Shown here: positions 12,801 to 25,000 of the stretch, one piece after another
Numbering within the stretch: the first letter of the stretch is position 1
Layout: the number at the start of each line of letters is the position of its first letter
NCBI RefSeq assembly: GCF_028476545.1
Contig: NW_026733084.1
Coordinates: 1-64,000, forward strand
Direction of reading: 5' to 3'
Length of the DNA stretch: 64,000 bases
DNA from: Physella acuta
Taxonomy: Eukaryota > Mollusca > Gastropoda > Physidae
The notes under the pieces: generated by a model
What the model was told of the DNA's origin: nothing
The model's input: the letters and a program-made list of their open reading frames with translations, nothing else
Databases searched by the model: none
Position numbers and translations under genes: made by a program

Positions 12801-14044
12801 CTGCTGCATTCAATGGCGAACTGCATGCAGATATTTCAACATAACCCCTCCACCCCATGGACAAAAAGAAAAGATATTTGAGTAGAAAATATTTTAACCC
12901 CCTCCTTTGCTAAATGTCTAAAAGAAATCCTGACTACAAGTGGAGTTTAAAATTAAATTCTTCTGTCAAAAATGTGTACTACTCCATGTCTGTAATGTTA
13001 GGGTACATTTTTCCTTGTGACGTCATGTTAAACGATATACGGATGCCTTATATATGATGATAGGATGTCTTAAAAGGACAGCAAGGTGAAAGGGGTGGAG
13101 AGAAAATGTGAAGCTGTCTGTCAATTTTGTTGACTGAGACATACAATTTTATTTTCCAGGCATACCACATAATGAGAGGAAACAATGTTTTAGAGATTAA
13201 CTAAATTATTTCCCAGGTTTACCACATAATGAGAGGAAACAATGTTTTAGAGATTAACTAAATTATTTTCCAGGCATACCACATAATGAGAGGAAACAAT
13301 GTTTTAGAGATTAACTAAATTATTTTCCCAGGTTTACCACATAATGAGAGAAAACAATGTTTTAGAGATTAACTAAATTATTTTTGCAGGTATACCAGAT
13401 AATGAGAGGAAACAATGTTTTAGAGATTAACTAAATTATTTTGGCAGGCCTACCACAAGGCTAACGATGAGAGAAAACAATATGTTTTAGAGATTAACGC
13501 CACCAAGGGCACTCTGGGTGATTTAAGGACAAAGCAAAGACAACTCATGCTAACTGCGCCAGAGTCACCACCACGGATCACTCCTCGTGTCACCGGAGAC
13601 AGTCCACGGACATACAGGGATGGCGGAGGGTAAGATCATGCTATGCAATACAGGGTCTGTTGTTGGCAGACGCCTTAACTTACCCATATAATTATTCAAC
13701 TTTCTAGAAAAATTCTTGTAGCTTTAGCAAATTGTTTATTTTAAGTGTGAATTACTTTACTAAAAAACCTTTAGAATAAATAAACATATACTTCAGAATT
13801 GTTCACACCATTAGTCGTCCTGGTAATGAGGTTAAGATCAAGTCAGTAGTGGCTCTCTGTGGCATAATAAATGTAGAAATATTCATATTGAATACTTTGC
13901 AGTATTACAGAAACTGGTTAACGAAGAGTTTTTATTTTAATAACCAGAAATATACGAGAAGATCAAAGGATCCTTGATGCCAAGTATGGACCAATCAAAA
14001 GGACAGCTGGGATCAAAGTGCTGCCAAGTTTGGACTCAATGTAA
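9853..14044 (+). CDS. CCDC169: Coiled-coil domain-containing protein 169
   Basis: Seven exons can be assembled by GT-AG sites with consistent phase: 9853-9920, 11682-11764, 12082-12195, 12441-12487, 12681-12776, 13448-13629 and 13948-14044. They predict 228 residues. The N-terminus (LEKLRAELQQERQMK), the central GNEWKTRYETQ block, the LRDLEWRLDQESKAY segment and the C-terminal AKYGPIKR...LPSL tail match my memory of vertebrate CCDC169 in order. The protein is mostly heptad-like charged coiled coil with no enzyme motif. The molecular role of the family is poorly known. The donor after exon 5 (GTCAAA) is weak. Intron 1 carries a TIR element (10904-11581). Intron 5 ends in five decoy copies of the exon-6 acceptor. 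A 35-bp minisatellite begins just after the stop codon. Confidence 0.88.
10904..11581. mobile_element. Non-autonomous TIR element in CCDC169 intron 1
   Basis: The ends are inverted copies of TTTTAGCGCAATTTCC (10904-10919 and 11566-11581). The interior holds no long coding frame. It includes three GCG-containing near repeats of GAACG(T/C)GATGGCGCAGC at 11078-11140 and a (CATC)n run at about 11497-11520. A target-site duplication is not clear. Likely a MITE of about 680 bp; superfamily undetermined. Confidence 0.6.
13160..13447 (+). repeat. Five decoy copies of the CCDC169 exon-6 acceptor
   Basis: Five tandem units of 57-58 bp start at 13160, 13217, 13274, 13332 and 13390. Each has a pyrimidine tract, an AG and then 42 bp homologous to the first 51 bp of the true exon at 13448. 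Each unit reads in frame AYHIMRGNNVLEIN (first residue varies) and then TAA. The true exon reads AYHKANDERKQYVLEIN and continues. The array directly abuts the true acceptor. Confidence 0.9.
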
Positions 14045-14045
14045 A

Positions 14046-14910
14046 ACATTTCCATCAGATAATTAAACCTGGGCCACCCAATATTTCTATCAGACCTGGG
14101 CCACCCAATATTTCTATCATCTAATTAAACCTGGGCCACCCAATATTTCTATCAGACCTGGGCCACCCAATATTTCTATCATCTAATTAAACCTGGGCCA
14201 CCCAATATTTCTATCTAATTAAACCTGGGCCACCCAATATTTCTATCAGACCTGGGCCACCCAATATTTCTATCATCTAATTAAACCTGGGCCACCCAAT
14301 ATTTCTATCAGCTAATTAAACCTGGGCCACCCAATATTTCTATCAGCTAATTAAACCTGGGCCACCCAATATTTCTATCAGCTAATTAAATCTGGGCCAC
14401 CCAATATTTCTGTCAGCTAATTGAACCTGGGCCACCCAATATTTCTATCAGCTAATTAAATCTGGGCCACCCAATATTTCTATCTAATTAAACCTGGGCC
14501 ACCCAATATTTCTATCAGCTAATTAAACCTTGGCCACCCAATATTTCTATCAGCTAATTAAACCTGGGCCACCCAATATTTCTATCAGCTAATTAAACCT
14601 GGGCCAACCAATATTTCTATCAGCTAATTAAACCTGGGCCACCCAATATTTCTATCAGCTAATTAAACCTGGGCCACCCAATATTTCTATCAGCTAATTA
14701 AACCTGGGCCACCCAATATTTCTATCAGCTAATTAAACCTGGGCCACCCAATATTTCTATCAGCTAATTAAACCTGGGCCACCCAATATTTCTATCAGCT
14801 AATTAAACCTGGGCCAACCAATATTTCTATCAGCTAATTAAACCTGGGCCACCCAATATTTCTGTCAGCTAATTAAACCTGGGCCACCCAACATTTCTAT
14901 CAGACCTGGG
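14046..14910. repeat. 35-bp minisatellite after the CCDC169 stop codon
   Basis: About 24 copies of a unit made of CAGCTAATTAAACCTGGGCC and ACCCAATATTTCTAT. Some early copies are shortened to CAGACCTGGGCC. The array starts within a few bases of the CCDC169 TAA and so probably lies in the 3' UTR. Confidence 0.93.
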
Positions 14911-15097
14911 TCACAAGAAATTAGAGGTTTTATGCCATGTGTTATCACTTTGCTGCCCGGAATTAGGTGAACAATTTAATATAAGATTATTGATGAATGG
15001 GTAAATATTTTATAATTAAGATATTTTTGTAAAAAGATTGTACAACTTTTAGAATGTATTTAAGCAGTTTTGTGGGATTATGCTTTTTGTTTTTCCA

Positions 15098-15205
15098 ATA
15101 CTGGGCGATTGCCCCAACACTGGACGATTGCCCAAACACTGGACGATTGCCCCAATACTGGACGATTGCCCCAATACTGGACGATTGCCCCAACACTGGA
15201 CAAGT
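15098..15205. repeat. 18-bp minisatellite
   Basis: About six copies of CCCCAATACTGGACGATTG with A/C variation. Confidence 0.85.
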
Positions 15206-16024
15206 TGGTACTGAAGGTACTAAACAAGTGTTCTATTGAAGGGAACATTTAGATAAAAAAGTTGAATCACAAGGAGAGTTGGCAACACTGATCTAACACA
15301 ATGAATCAGGTTAATTTAGTATGTCCTTTTAGTTTTCCAAGCATTTGCACAATCTTAACAGAAGATGCATTTATTATAAATCTATTTTTAGACCATTCAG
15401 AGAATGCCAAAGTGATATTCTATTTCTTGACTGCAAAATGATTCACTTTAAATATATAACCTAAGCTTTGCCACTGCTATTTGGTTGGGTTTAATTTACA
15501 AAAAAAAAAACCCAATTGTTTTGATGTGAAAAATATGTTTATCTATTATAAGATAATTTAATATTGTTTCGTGCCTTTATACCTCTGTACTGCTAGAAGT
15601 TTTACAATGATTCAACTATGTAAAAAAGTTTTTGTAAAAAAAAAAACAAACAACTAAATCACTTGAAATTTTGTCTTTTTGCACGCAATTTTTGTTTTGC
15701 ATACTATGCACAGTGCTGTATTAATTTTTATATTTTTTAAAATATATAAGCAGAAAGAAATTATTTTTGTAGTGTAAATTTTACAATTGTAAAAATTAAT
15801 CTTACATTTATACTGAATCTTTGTTACAAATATTTTTCTGAGGTAAATAACATGTGACTATACAAACAATTATTGTCAAATGAGGGCTGAGTGTGCTATA
15901 CATAAACATGTACTGTTATTTTATGATAATCTGTGATAATATATTATTGGACTTTATATAAAGAAAAAATGTAACAACTGTTTTTCTTGAATAATTTATT
16001 CATTGCTATTCTCAATATATACAT
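15206..16024. other. Convergent spacer between CCDC169 and SDAD1
   Basis: AT-rich, no gene seen. On the minus strand AATAAA at 15995-16000 lies about 25 nt beyond the SDAD1 stop and is a good candidate polyadenylation signal. I see no clean AATAAA for CCDC169 on the plus strand before 16154. Confidence 0.5.
15995..16000 (-). terminator. SDAD1 candidate polyadenylation signal
   Basis: AATAAA on the minus strand, about 25 nt after the SDAD1 TAA. Another AATAAA overlaps the stop codon itself (16024-16029), too close to be the only signal unless the 3' UTR is extremely short. Confidence 0.4.
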
Positions 16025-19000
16025 TTATTTCCTTGCATTCTTGCTTCTCTTCAACAAAGAGTTACGCAGTGAAATCTAAACAAAAGAATATGGATTGAAT
16101 TATTTTTAGTAACACTTTTTTTGAGTCTCTAGAGCAAGTCATAATCTGAGCTAAATAAATCTTTTTATATGCACAAGCAAAATTATTTAATTAAACTAAC
16201 TCAACTGTTTCGCAGGGATGTGACCAGACCAGGAAAAAATAGGAAATTTTCTTCGGACGATAAGTCTAACTTTTTTTTTTATCGCAGTTAAAGCAGTCTC
16301 ACTGCACTAATTATTTAAGGAAGCTAATATTTAAAATAATATAACATTGAAAGTCTTGTCTAATTTAAACTGTATTAATCTAGTTCAGTTGTACTAGTTT
16401 TCAATTTTAAATTATGCCTTAATTCTTTTAAAGATCGGTATGGTAAAAATGTAAGACTTCAGATGTAAAGAGACTAGATTTAGATCAATTGTAATTTGAA
16501 AGTTTTAGGTATATGTCATGGAAAATGAAATTGACCAGATTAGCTGAAATTAGAAAGTGAATGATATTTGAACCAAAGTTAACCATTTTGATAACTAAGC
16601 CACATTCTTATTTATGTTTTAGAATAGTTGTAAATTGTTACTGGTCATCCATAAAAATGTCGCGCTTTTTTGACAATTTTTACCTCAAATTCCCAGAAAT
16701 TCTGAACTAGATCTATATTTATCTTAATCTAAAACTGTCAAAATTGAAAAGAAATGCTGGTATTAGTGTGCTATTAGTACTATAATACTCGATTTAAATA
16801 GCAATGTGGAATGCACGTCGACCATTTCCACAGAGGTAATTTCTGTTTTTTTTTTCTTAATTTTAAAAACTTTTTTTTTGTGTGGCTAAAATGGAAATCA
16901 GCTGAGGAAAATTAAAGCTGAAACGGAAAACTGATTTCCGCTAAAAATCAGAAAAGTCACATCCCTGGCTTGGTGACCTACCTGTTTATCTTTGAAAGAG
17001 CGTTTCATTTTTCTCCTTCTAATTTTGTGTTTGACCATGGTGAAAGCTTTCTTCTTGGTTTTCTCCTTGTTGGTGGTGCTAGCAAATGGATTCATTTTCT
17101 GGGGGCCATGGGCAAATTTTTCCCTCCCCTCCCTGCCAGCCTGGGGAGAATCAAATGTTTTGTCTGACAATGGAAGTGTTATAGTGTGGTACTGTAGAGG
17201 ATTAGCTCTAGCTCATAGAGAATCAAATGTTTTGTCTGACAATGGAAGTGTTAAAGTGTGGTACTGTACAGGATTAGCTCATGCTGCAGCAGAAATAAAA
17301 ACAATGTACAGTTAATGTTAGGAAAAAAAAATATTCTCAATACCAGACAAATAGGCATGAGCCTGTCTCCAAGTAGAAAATAAAATTATTGTTTTATGAA
17401 TGATCACACAAGGTTCATCGTAAAAACTCAGTACTTTTCTTCTATATGTTTGACATAGAAGGTTTGTTATAATATCAGTGACTCTGTAGACTATAACACA
17501 ATCCATTTTACATTCACTGTGGGCAAACATTGTGGACAATACCACAACCCAACTTACATTAAGGGCCATCCCACAACCCAACTTACCATCACTGTGGCCA
17601 AACATTGAGGGCCATACCACAACCCAACTTACCATGACTGTGGCCAAACATTGAGGGCCCTCCCACAACTTACCATGACTGTGGCCAGCCTAGAGTCCCT
17701 GTCGTGTGCCTTTCTCTTGTGAACCATCTCTATATCCCCCAGCTTGGGCAAGTCACTGCTGTAATACACAGGGGAGGTCACGTGAGGGGAGTTAACACAG
17801 TTGTACATCAACATATTACATAGGGGAGATTATGTAAAGGGAATTAACAAAAAGTAAATCAACATGTACACACAGGGCAGTTCATGTAAGTCAAGAAAAT
17901 CTGCCTTTACAAGATATGCCATGCGTATTACATCAAAATTTCTATCACGTCATTAATCAAGGGGAGGGAATCAACAATACTGTTTTATTAACTCAGTTTA
18001 TAAAGAAACAGCAAAGTGTGCTTCTGTATTTCAAAAAATATTCTTTAGAGTAAATTTTCAGGTAATAGAATAATAAAACAATGACCATCACAGATAAATA
18101 AATCTGGACCCACAGATAAAACTGGACCTACAGCCAGATAAAACTGGACCTACAGTCAGAAAAAACTGGACCTACAGTCAGAAAAAACTGGACCTACAGC
18201 CAGATAAAACTGGACCTACGGCCAGATAAAACTGGACCTACGGCCAGATAAAACTGGACCTACAGCCAGATAAAACTGGACCTACAGCCAGATAAAACTG
18301 GACCTACAGCCAGATAAAACTGGACCTACAGCCAGATAAAACTGGACCTACAGCCAGATAAAACTGGACCCAGCCAGATAAAACTGGACCCATAGCCAGA
18401 TAAAACTGGACCTACAGTCAGATAAAACTGGACCTACAGCCAGATAAAACTGGACCTACAGCCAGATAAAACTGGACCTACAGCCAGATAAAACTGGACC
18501 TACAGTCAGATAAAACTGGACCTACAGCCAGATAAAACTGGACCCACAGCCAAATAAAACTGGACCCAGCCAGATAAAACTGGACCTACAGTCAGATAAA
18601 ACTGGACCCATAGCCAGATAAAACTGGACCTACAGCCAGATAAAACTGGACCTACAGCCAGATAAAACTGGACCCACAGCCAGATAAAACTGGACCTACA
18701 GCCAGATAAAACTGGACCTACAGATAAAACTGGACCCATAGCCAGATAAAACTGGACCTACAGCCAGATAAAACTGGACCTACAGCCAGATAAAACTGGA
18801 CCTACAGTCAGATAAAACTGGACCCATAGCCAGATAAAACTGGACCTACAGCCAGATAAAACTGGACCCACAGCCAGATAAAACTGGACCCATAGCCAGA
18901 TAAAACTGGACCTACAGCCAGATAAAACTGGACCCACAGCCAGATAAAACTGGACCCATAGCCAGATAAAACTGGACCTACAGCCAGATAAAACTGGACC

Positions 19001-22000
19001 TACAGCCAGATAAAACTGGACCTACAGCCAGATAAAACTGGACCTACAGCCAGATAAAACTGGACCCAGTCAGATAAAACTGGACCCAGCCAGATAAAAC
19101 TGGACCCAGCCAGATAAAACTGGACCTACTTGTTGTCAGCACCAGACGTCTCTTGTATCTTCCTCTTCCTGGCCCTGGCAGCAGACGCTGACGTGATTTC
19201 TTTGGACACCTGCCTGGCCTGGATCAGCTTAAAGTCCTCGTCTGTCATTATTCTAGAGGCTGAGATCTCTTCTGCTAGTTTTGTCTTCTCCTCTACTTCA
19301 GCTGGCGTCTCCTGCTCTTCTGTCTGAAACATTTTAACATTTGTTTGAAGGTTGAAAACATTTTAACATTTGTCTGAAAGGTTGAAAACATTTTAACCTT
19401 TGTCTGAAAGGTTGAAAACATTTTAACATTTGTCTGAAAGGTTGTCAGATGACTCAAAATGTGACTACAACAAATTTGAATAGCAAATTACAAATTGTTT
19501 ATCATTTGGTCTGCTATTTTACACTAAGCCAGAACTAAAGCAGTTAGATATCTTGACCAGGTATTGCTGATAACAAAACTCTAACCCAAGAAGTAAACCT
19601 AACTCTAAGAGTAGAGCATCTAAGTGGTGTAAACAAATACTAGAGAAGTCAAGCTCAAGACCATCTAAAACTGGGAGACCCACCTTTTGTTGCTCCTCAT
19701 CTGAAGAGTGGTAAACATCCACCCACTCCCCATCACTCCCATCCTCCTCTTCACTACAGGACTCCCACTCTTCTGTGAACAAAAATAAAATTGTGTCATG
19801 TTTGTCTCTTTCAGGCAATTGAAAAAAAATTAAACTGCTACACTGGGTTAATGTACTTAAGTATGAGTCCATAAAGCATCCACAACACTGAGGATGTCAA
19901 CTAAGCCATTTATAAATTGTTTATAATAGTTAACAAGACACCTAGGTCAAGAGTTGTGCATTGGGGTTGTAAACAGTTCTGTTACACACAGCAGAACAGC
20001 AGCTACACACAGCAGCAACAACAAGAATAGCAGCTACACAAAGCAGCAACAACCAGAACAGCTTTGTGTTACCTTGACCTTTGCTGATCTCCATTTGTTT
20101 TTCTTCTCTCTCAGGTATGATCTCAGCTCCAGGTACGTAAGACTTAGCGTCCTGAGCTCCGTAATTCATGACTTGAAGCTCTTTCTGTGCTTCTGTTGGT
20201 CGACCCTAGAATTTCAAAAAGACATATACAGGGTTATAACACAAATGTTGACTGAAGAAGAAAATAAAAGTAGAGCAAATACAAATGTAAAAGAAGCTAA
20301 ACAGTTTACATTAAAATTCTTCTATCTCAGCCCAACATGGACTCACCCTGTCTTTCCTGTGTAGGAGCTCTGGGTTTGTTTTCCTAAAGAGCTGCACTAA
20401 GGACCTGGCTGCCATCATTACAGCTACAAGACAAACAAAGTGGTTGCAATAAATAAATTATTTAAACAATAAAAAGACCAACATTTTAAGGAAATACTCA
20501 AGTAATGAAAGAAATCCACAGCTGTCTTACCTTTGTCTCTGTGCAGCTTGTACTGGACCAAGTCTCGCAGCAAATCTTCTGACATGGCCAGCGGACACCT
20601 CAGGCAGATCTCACGGACTGCGTTGAGCCCCACAGCCATGACCTCGCTGGAGTTGCGCTCAGCGATGAAGTTGTTGGCGATGGTCATCAGCACCTCCTCC
20701 ATGGTGTCAGGGGGAACTAACTCATGGCTGCCCTGAGCCAGGTACAGCAGTAAACGAGTCACCTGTCAAGGGTGGGGAATTCTATTTTAGACAACTTGGC
20801 TGCATGTAGATGGGGTAGAGGACATGGATATTTAATTTGTGAGTTGTATTGTGATTATTTTTGTGTTTGACTGGTATAAACCTAGTGCTGTCACTGGCTA
20901 GTCCATATAACACACAGCCATCCTCTGAGCTAGAGGTCAGCACACATGACCTCTCATTAACCAATTAAAGAATAAACAAGTGTACAACAAATATTAGCCA
21001 CCACAGAGCAATTAACACTAACCTCCCTCTGATGGGGCTGTATAAAGCGCTTCATGAATGGGTAGAAGTTGAGCAGGATCAGCTTGTGTAAGCCGATGAG
21101 GCGTGAAATCAAATCAACCATCAACAGCTTGACCTCAAACCTCTCTGTGGTCTTCTCCAGTTGGCGAAACAGTTTCTCGCTGAACTCCTGGGGGTCAAAG
21201 ATAAGGTGCATAGCGGAGTAGTTGAAAGCCTCTGGGACACTTTTCTTCTTCTTGTGTTTCTCTATGGCCTGCAGGGCCCTGTCCAGCTTCTTTTTTCTCT
21301 TCTTTGTCTTTTTACCCACTCTGTGGCCCAGTGCTAGCTCCTTGACTGACTTCTTGGGCAAGTTGTCTTCATCAGAGTCACTCTCTTCTTTCTCTTCCAG
21401 CTCGTCTTTGCCTGCAAGAATTGAGAGAAACATTTTGTAGAACAATGGAAGTTTGTAGAACAATGGAAGTTTGTAGAACAATGGAAGATTGTAGAACAAT
21501 AGAAGTTTGTAGAACAATAGAAGTTTGTAGAACAATGGAAGTTTGTAGAACAATGGAAGTTTGTAGAACAATGGAAGTTTGTAGAACAATGGAAGTTTGT
21601 AGAACAATAGAAGTTTGTAGAACAATGGAAGTTTGAATATCTAGATGCACTAAGTAGTGTTCTCAAATCAGAAATGATAGCCAACCATGTTGTGCTACAT
21701 CTAGAGATCTTTTGGGGCTAGCTGTCCATTACTACCCTTACTTGATCAGTATTATGGCCTGGATTTGAACTTTGTACCCATAGGATCAAGCAAGTATATC
21801 TTTACCTTCTTACTATTAACTGATTGTTTAGTTTTCCTTTAAAAGATGAGTGTGTCTGATCTACTATATCATGCACTAATGCCAGCTCCTAAATATACAA
21901 AATATAACAACACTAATGAGGCCAGTAATTACCTAAGAAAAACTTCATCGCAGCCACCATAACTTTTGTAATCTTAGAAAAGCATGCAGTAGCAATAACG

Positions 22001-25000
22001 TTGACAGTTTTAGCATCCTTCCAAACATTTCTCCTGTACAGCTCGATCATGATGTCCAACGCAGTTTTGACAGTGACAGCGCTGTTCTCCTGCAGCATGG
22101 AAAACATGTACGACTGCAGCGCAGAGTTCAGCTTGGCGTTCTTGTGTTTGGAGTTGACGTTCTTGATGTCCGCCACCACGTACTGGTAAATTGTTTTGCG
22201 CAACAGCTTGTCCTCACAGCGCAACAGTTTGAAGAACAGCTGCAGGACCTCTGTGGCTGTTATCAGTTCCTTGTTGCGCAGCATTATAAGAGCCTTCACT
22301 AATGTCTGGAATTGAAAAAAAAACTAATCTTACTTTTGTTGGCAAGTAACAAGCTGGAATAGGGGAAAAGTTTGTCAGCGTACATAAGACATTTCAGAAT
22401 TCTCTCTTTTGTCTATCTCCCTGTGAAAATCTCAATAAGCAACAATGACAAGCCTAAACTAGCAACTCTGCCCTGATGACAAACTAGCTCTGCTACAATG
22501 CTATGACCAACCAACATACCATCCTCATGGTTCTGTCCAGGACTGTGCTGTGGTTCTTGAGGATGTCACAAAACTGACCAGGCATGTCCACCACTTCTTC
22601 CTTGTAGCAATGGCTGACCTGCAAGTGTTTTAAAGTCATTACCTCAAATTCGCATGACCTCACATTCACATGACCACACATTCACACGACAACACATTCA
22701 CTGAACTCACACACCTCCAAAGTTTATTTAATACTAAGTTTTTCACACAGATGTGCTCAATAAAATGTGTAAACAGCACATACGTGAGACAAGAAGGTGA
22801 TCATTTCATCAAGTTTCTCGTTGTATTTGGCTGGCTGTAGTTGAAATGTCTGCATCAAATTGTGAAAATATTGCCATTGTTTTAGAAACTGAAATAAAGA
22901 ACAAAATATGAAACTAAGCCTGGGCTAACCTCAAACAAAGTTAATCAACTCCAAATTTAGAGAACAAATTATAAGTTGGTTTGGTTGCTCATATAAGATG
23001 CAAACAAAATATTGTGGTCATTAGTCATAACTCTGGCATCTGGGTACTAATGAAATTTTTTAAAAAATCTAGTGCAGGTTGGTTCCAAACTAAAACTGGG
23101 GATGATTGAGGATAAAATAGGTGTGTTAAGTTGCTAGTTGTATTGTAATCTTGACTAGTTTTATGGTTAGAAATTAGGGTTAGGCATATGATTGATAGGA
23201 CTAGGGTTAGTATTGACCTTAGCAAACCCATAATATTTAGTTAGCTATCAGTTCTAATATCCTTTCTTTAAGAAGATTCTATTATACAGTATTATCTGAC
23301 ACTGGTATAAAACTTTAGTTTCCATGCAAACTCATTGGTAATGGAGGCCACAGAGTTGATGAGAATCCTTCTATCATATTGCTGACAAGGATAAAATTCA
23401 TTTTTTTTTAAATTTTGACTTTATGGCTGCCGTAATAAAAATAATAAAAATAAAAACTTACGCCTAAAAATAATTCAGCAATTTAATTTTTTTAGAATCA
23501 AAGTTATAAAATTTGCAAATCCAGAGCACCTTAAAATAATTTTTTTTTAGTTTAAGGCTACATTTCTATTTATTATTTATTTTCATCAAGCCTAAGTTAT
23601 AACCGGATCTTTCCGTTTTGTAAGAAAAACATAGGAACTCGTGACCTTAATTGGCTTAATAGCTGAGCTAGGGATCTGCGGTTTTTATGTAAACACACGA
23701 CGCACACATGCGCAGTACCTTTGAAAACATCAACGCGAAGGAAAATCGTGCATGCATATGTTTTTCCGACTAGAATTGGCCTAATTTTAATTACGCCTCG
23801 CATGATCATAAAAATATTTTATGGGCCTCTCGAATACCTTTGAGACTATTCTTGCTCTGGCCCATTGGGCATGCTCACCACTCTGTCATTAGACTTTGAT
23901 AGATCTAGAATAATCTAGATCTAGTACTAGTAGGTAGGCTAAATCAGAATCTAGATAATCATATTGATAATATAATTATAGGCCTAATAATTAATTGGCC
24001 GATGCTAGCCGGAATAAGATACGCATGCGCAATGGAGAGAAACTACGACTTGACTTCGCGGCCATGTTTTCGATGGTACTGCGCATGCGTGTCTTTACAG
24101 CCACAGAACCCTAACACTCTAACACCAACTAGTCCTATCCTTAACCCTAATCCTATCCCTAATCCTACCCATAACCCTCATTCTAGCCCTAACTCTAGGT
24201 CACTGCGCATGTGCAGAGCTATCTTTTGCCAACTAAGTGATACATTGGGGAGAAAAATCTTCTTCCGAGTAGTCACTTCGTAATTAATTAGATAGGCTAT
24301 CTTGTATTTTTTGTAGATTTTTAAAAATAAAATAATAAATTTTAGGCCCATGCTAGCCGGAATAAGATACACATGCGCAATTGAGAGAAACTATGACTTG
24401 TCATCGCGGCGATGTTTTCCATGGTACTGCGCATGCGTGTTTTTACAACCGTAGAACCCTAACTAACACCAACCCTAATCCTGTCCTGGTATACCTTCCG
24501 AATCGTCCCTAGAGGATTTCATAGTGTCAGCCGCCAACCAATCAAACGCGCGCTTTCTCCGCGTTTTGGTTGGCGGCTGACGTCACGGTGACGTCACGCA
24601 ACGCGTTTTTGGAGCTAAAAAGGGCCGAAAAAGCCATTTTTTCTACGTGTAGTTCGGATTTTTTTACGTTTTTTAAAATGGGCCCGAAAATGACACTTTT
24701 TAAAACTGGACTTAGCCATTTTTTCAAACAAATTTTTCGAAAAAAGGCTGTTTTGGGTGATTTTTGGATGTAAACAATGGCCTAGGTCAACACGTGTCAA
24801 ACCACGTGAAGGCACCCAATCGACGATTTCGGTCACGCATGAGTGGTTTTCATACGTTCTCGTGAACTAAATACCAGTTTCTTGACAACAAAATGGAAAA
24901 CGACAATTTCGTGAAAATAACGATCCTATAGGCTTTTGAAGATTATTAAATAAAAATCAGTGTTTTGGCTTCTTGTGTTGATTCTAAAGTCGTCTATAAT

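Noticed and set aside
21334-21684. Leu/Tyr-rich or Cys-rich repeat frames next to SDAD1 exon 5
   Set aside because: The 18-bp minisatellite in the intron; only the SDAD1 exon part (21411-21023) is coding.
24110-24210. CCCTAA-like run as interstitial telomere
   Set aside because: The words are degenerate and the tract is an internal part of a dispersed repeat with a second copy at 29265.
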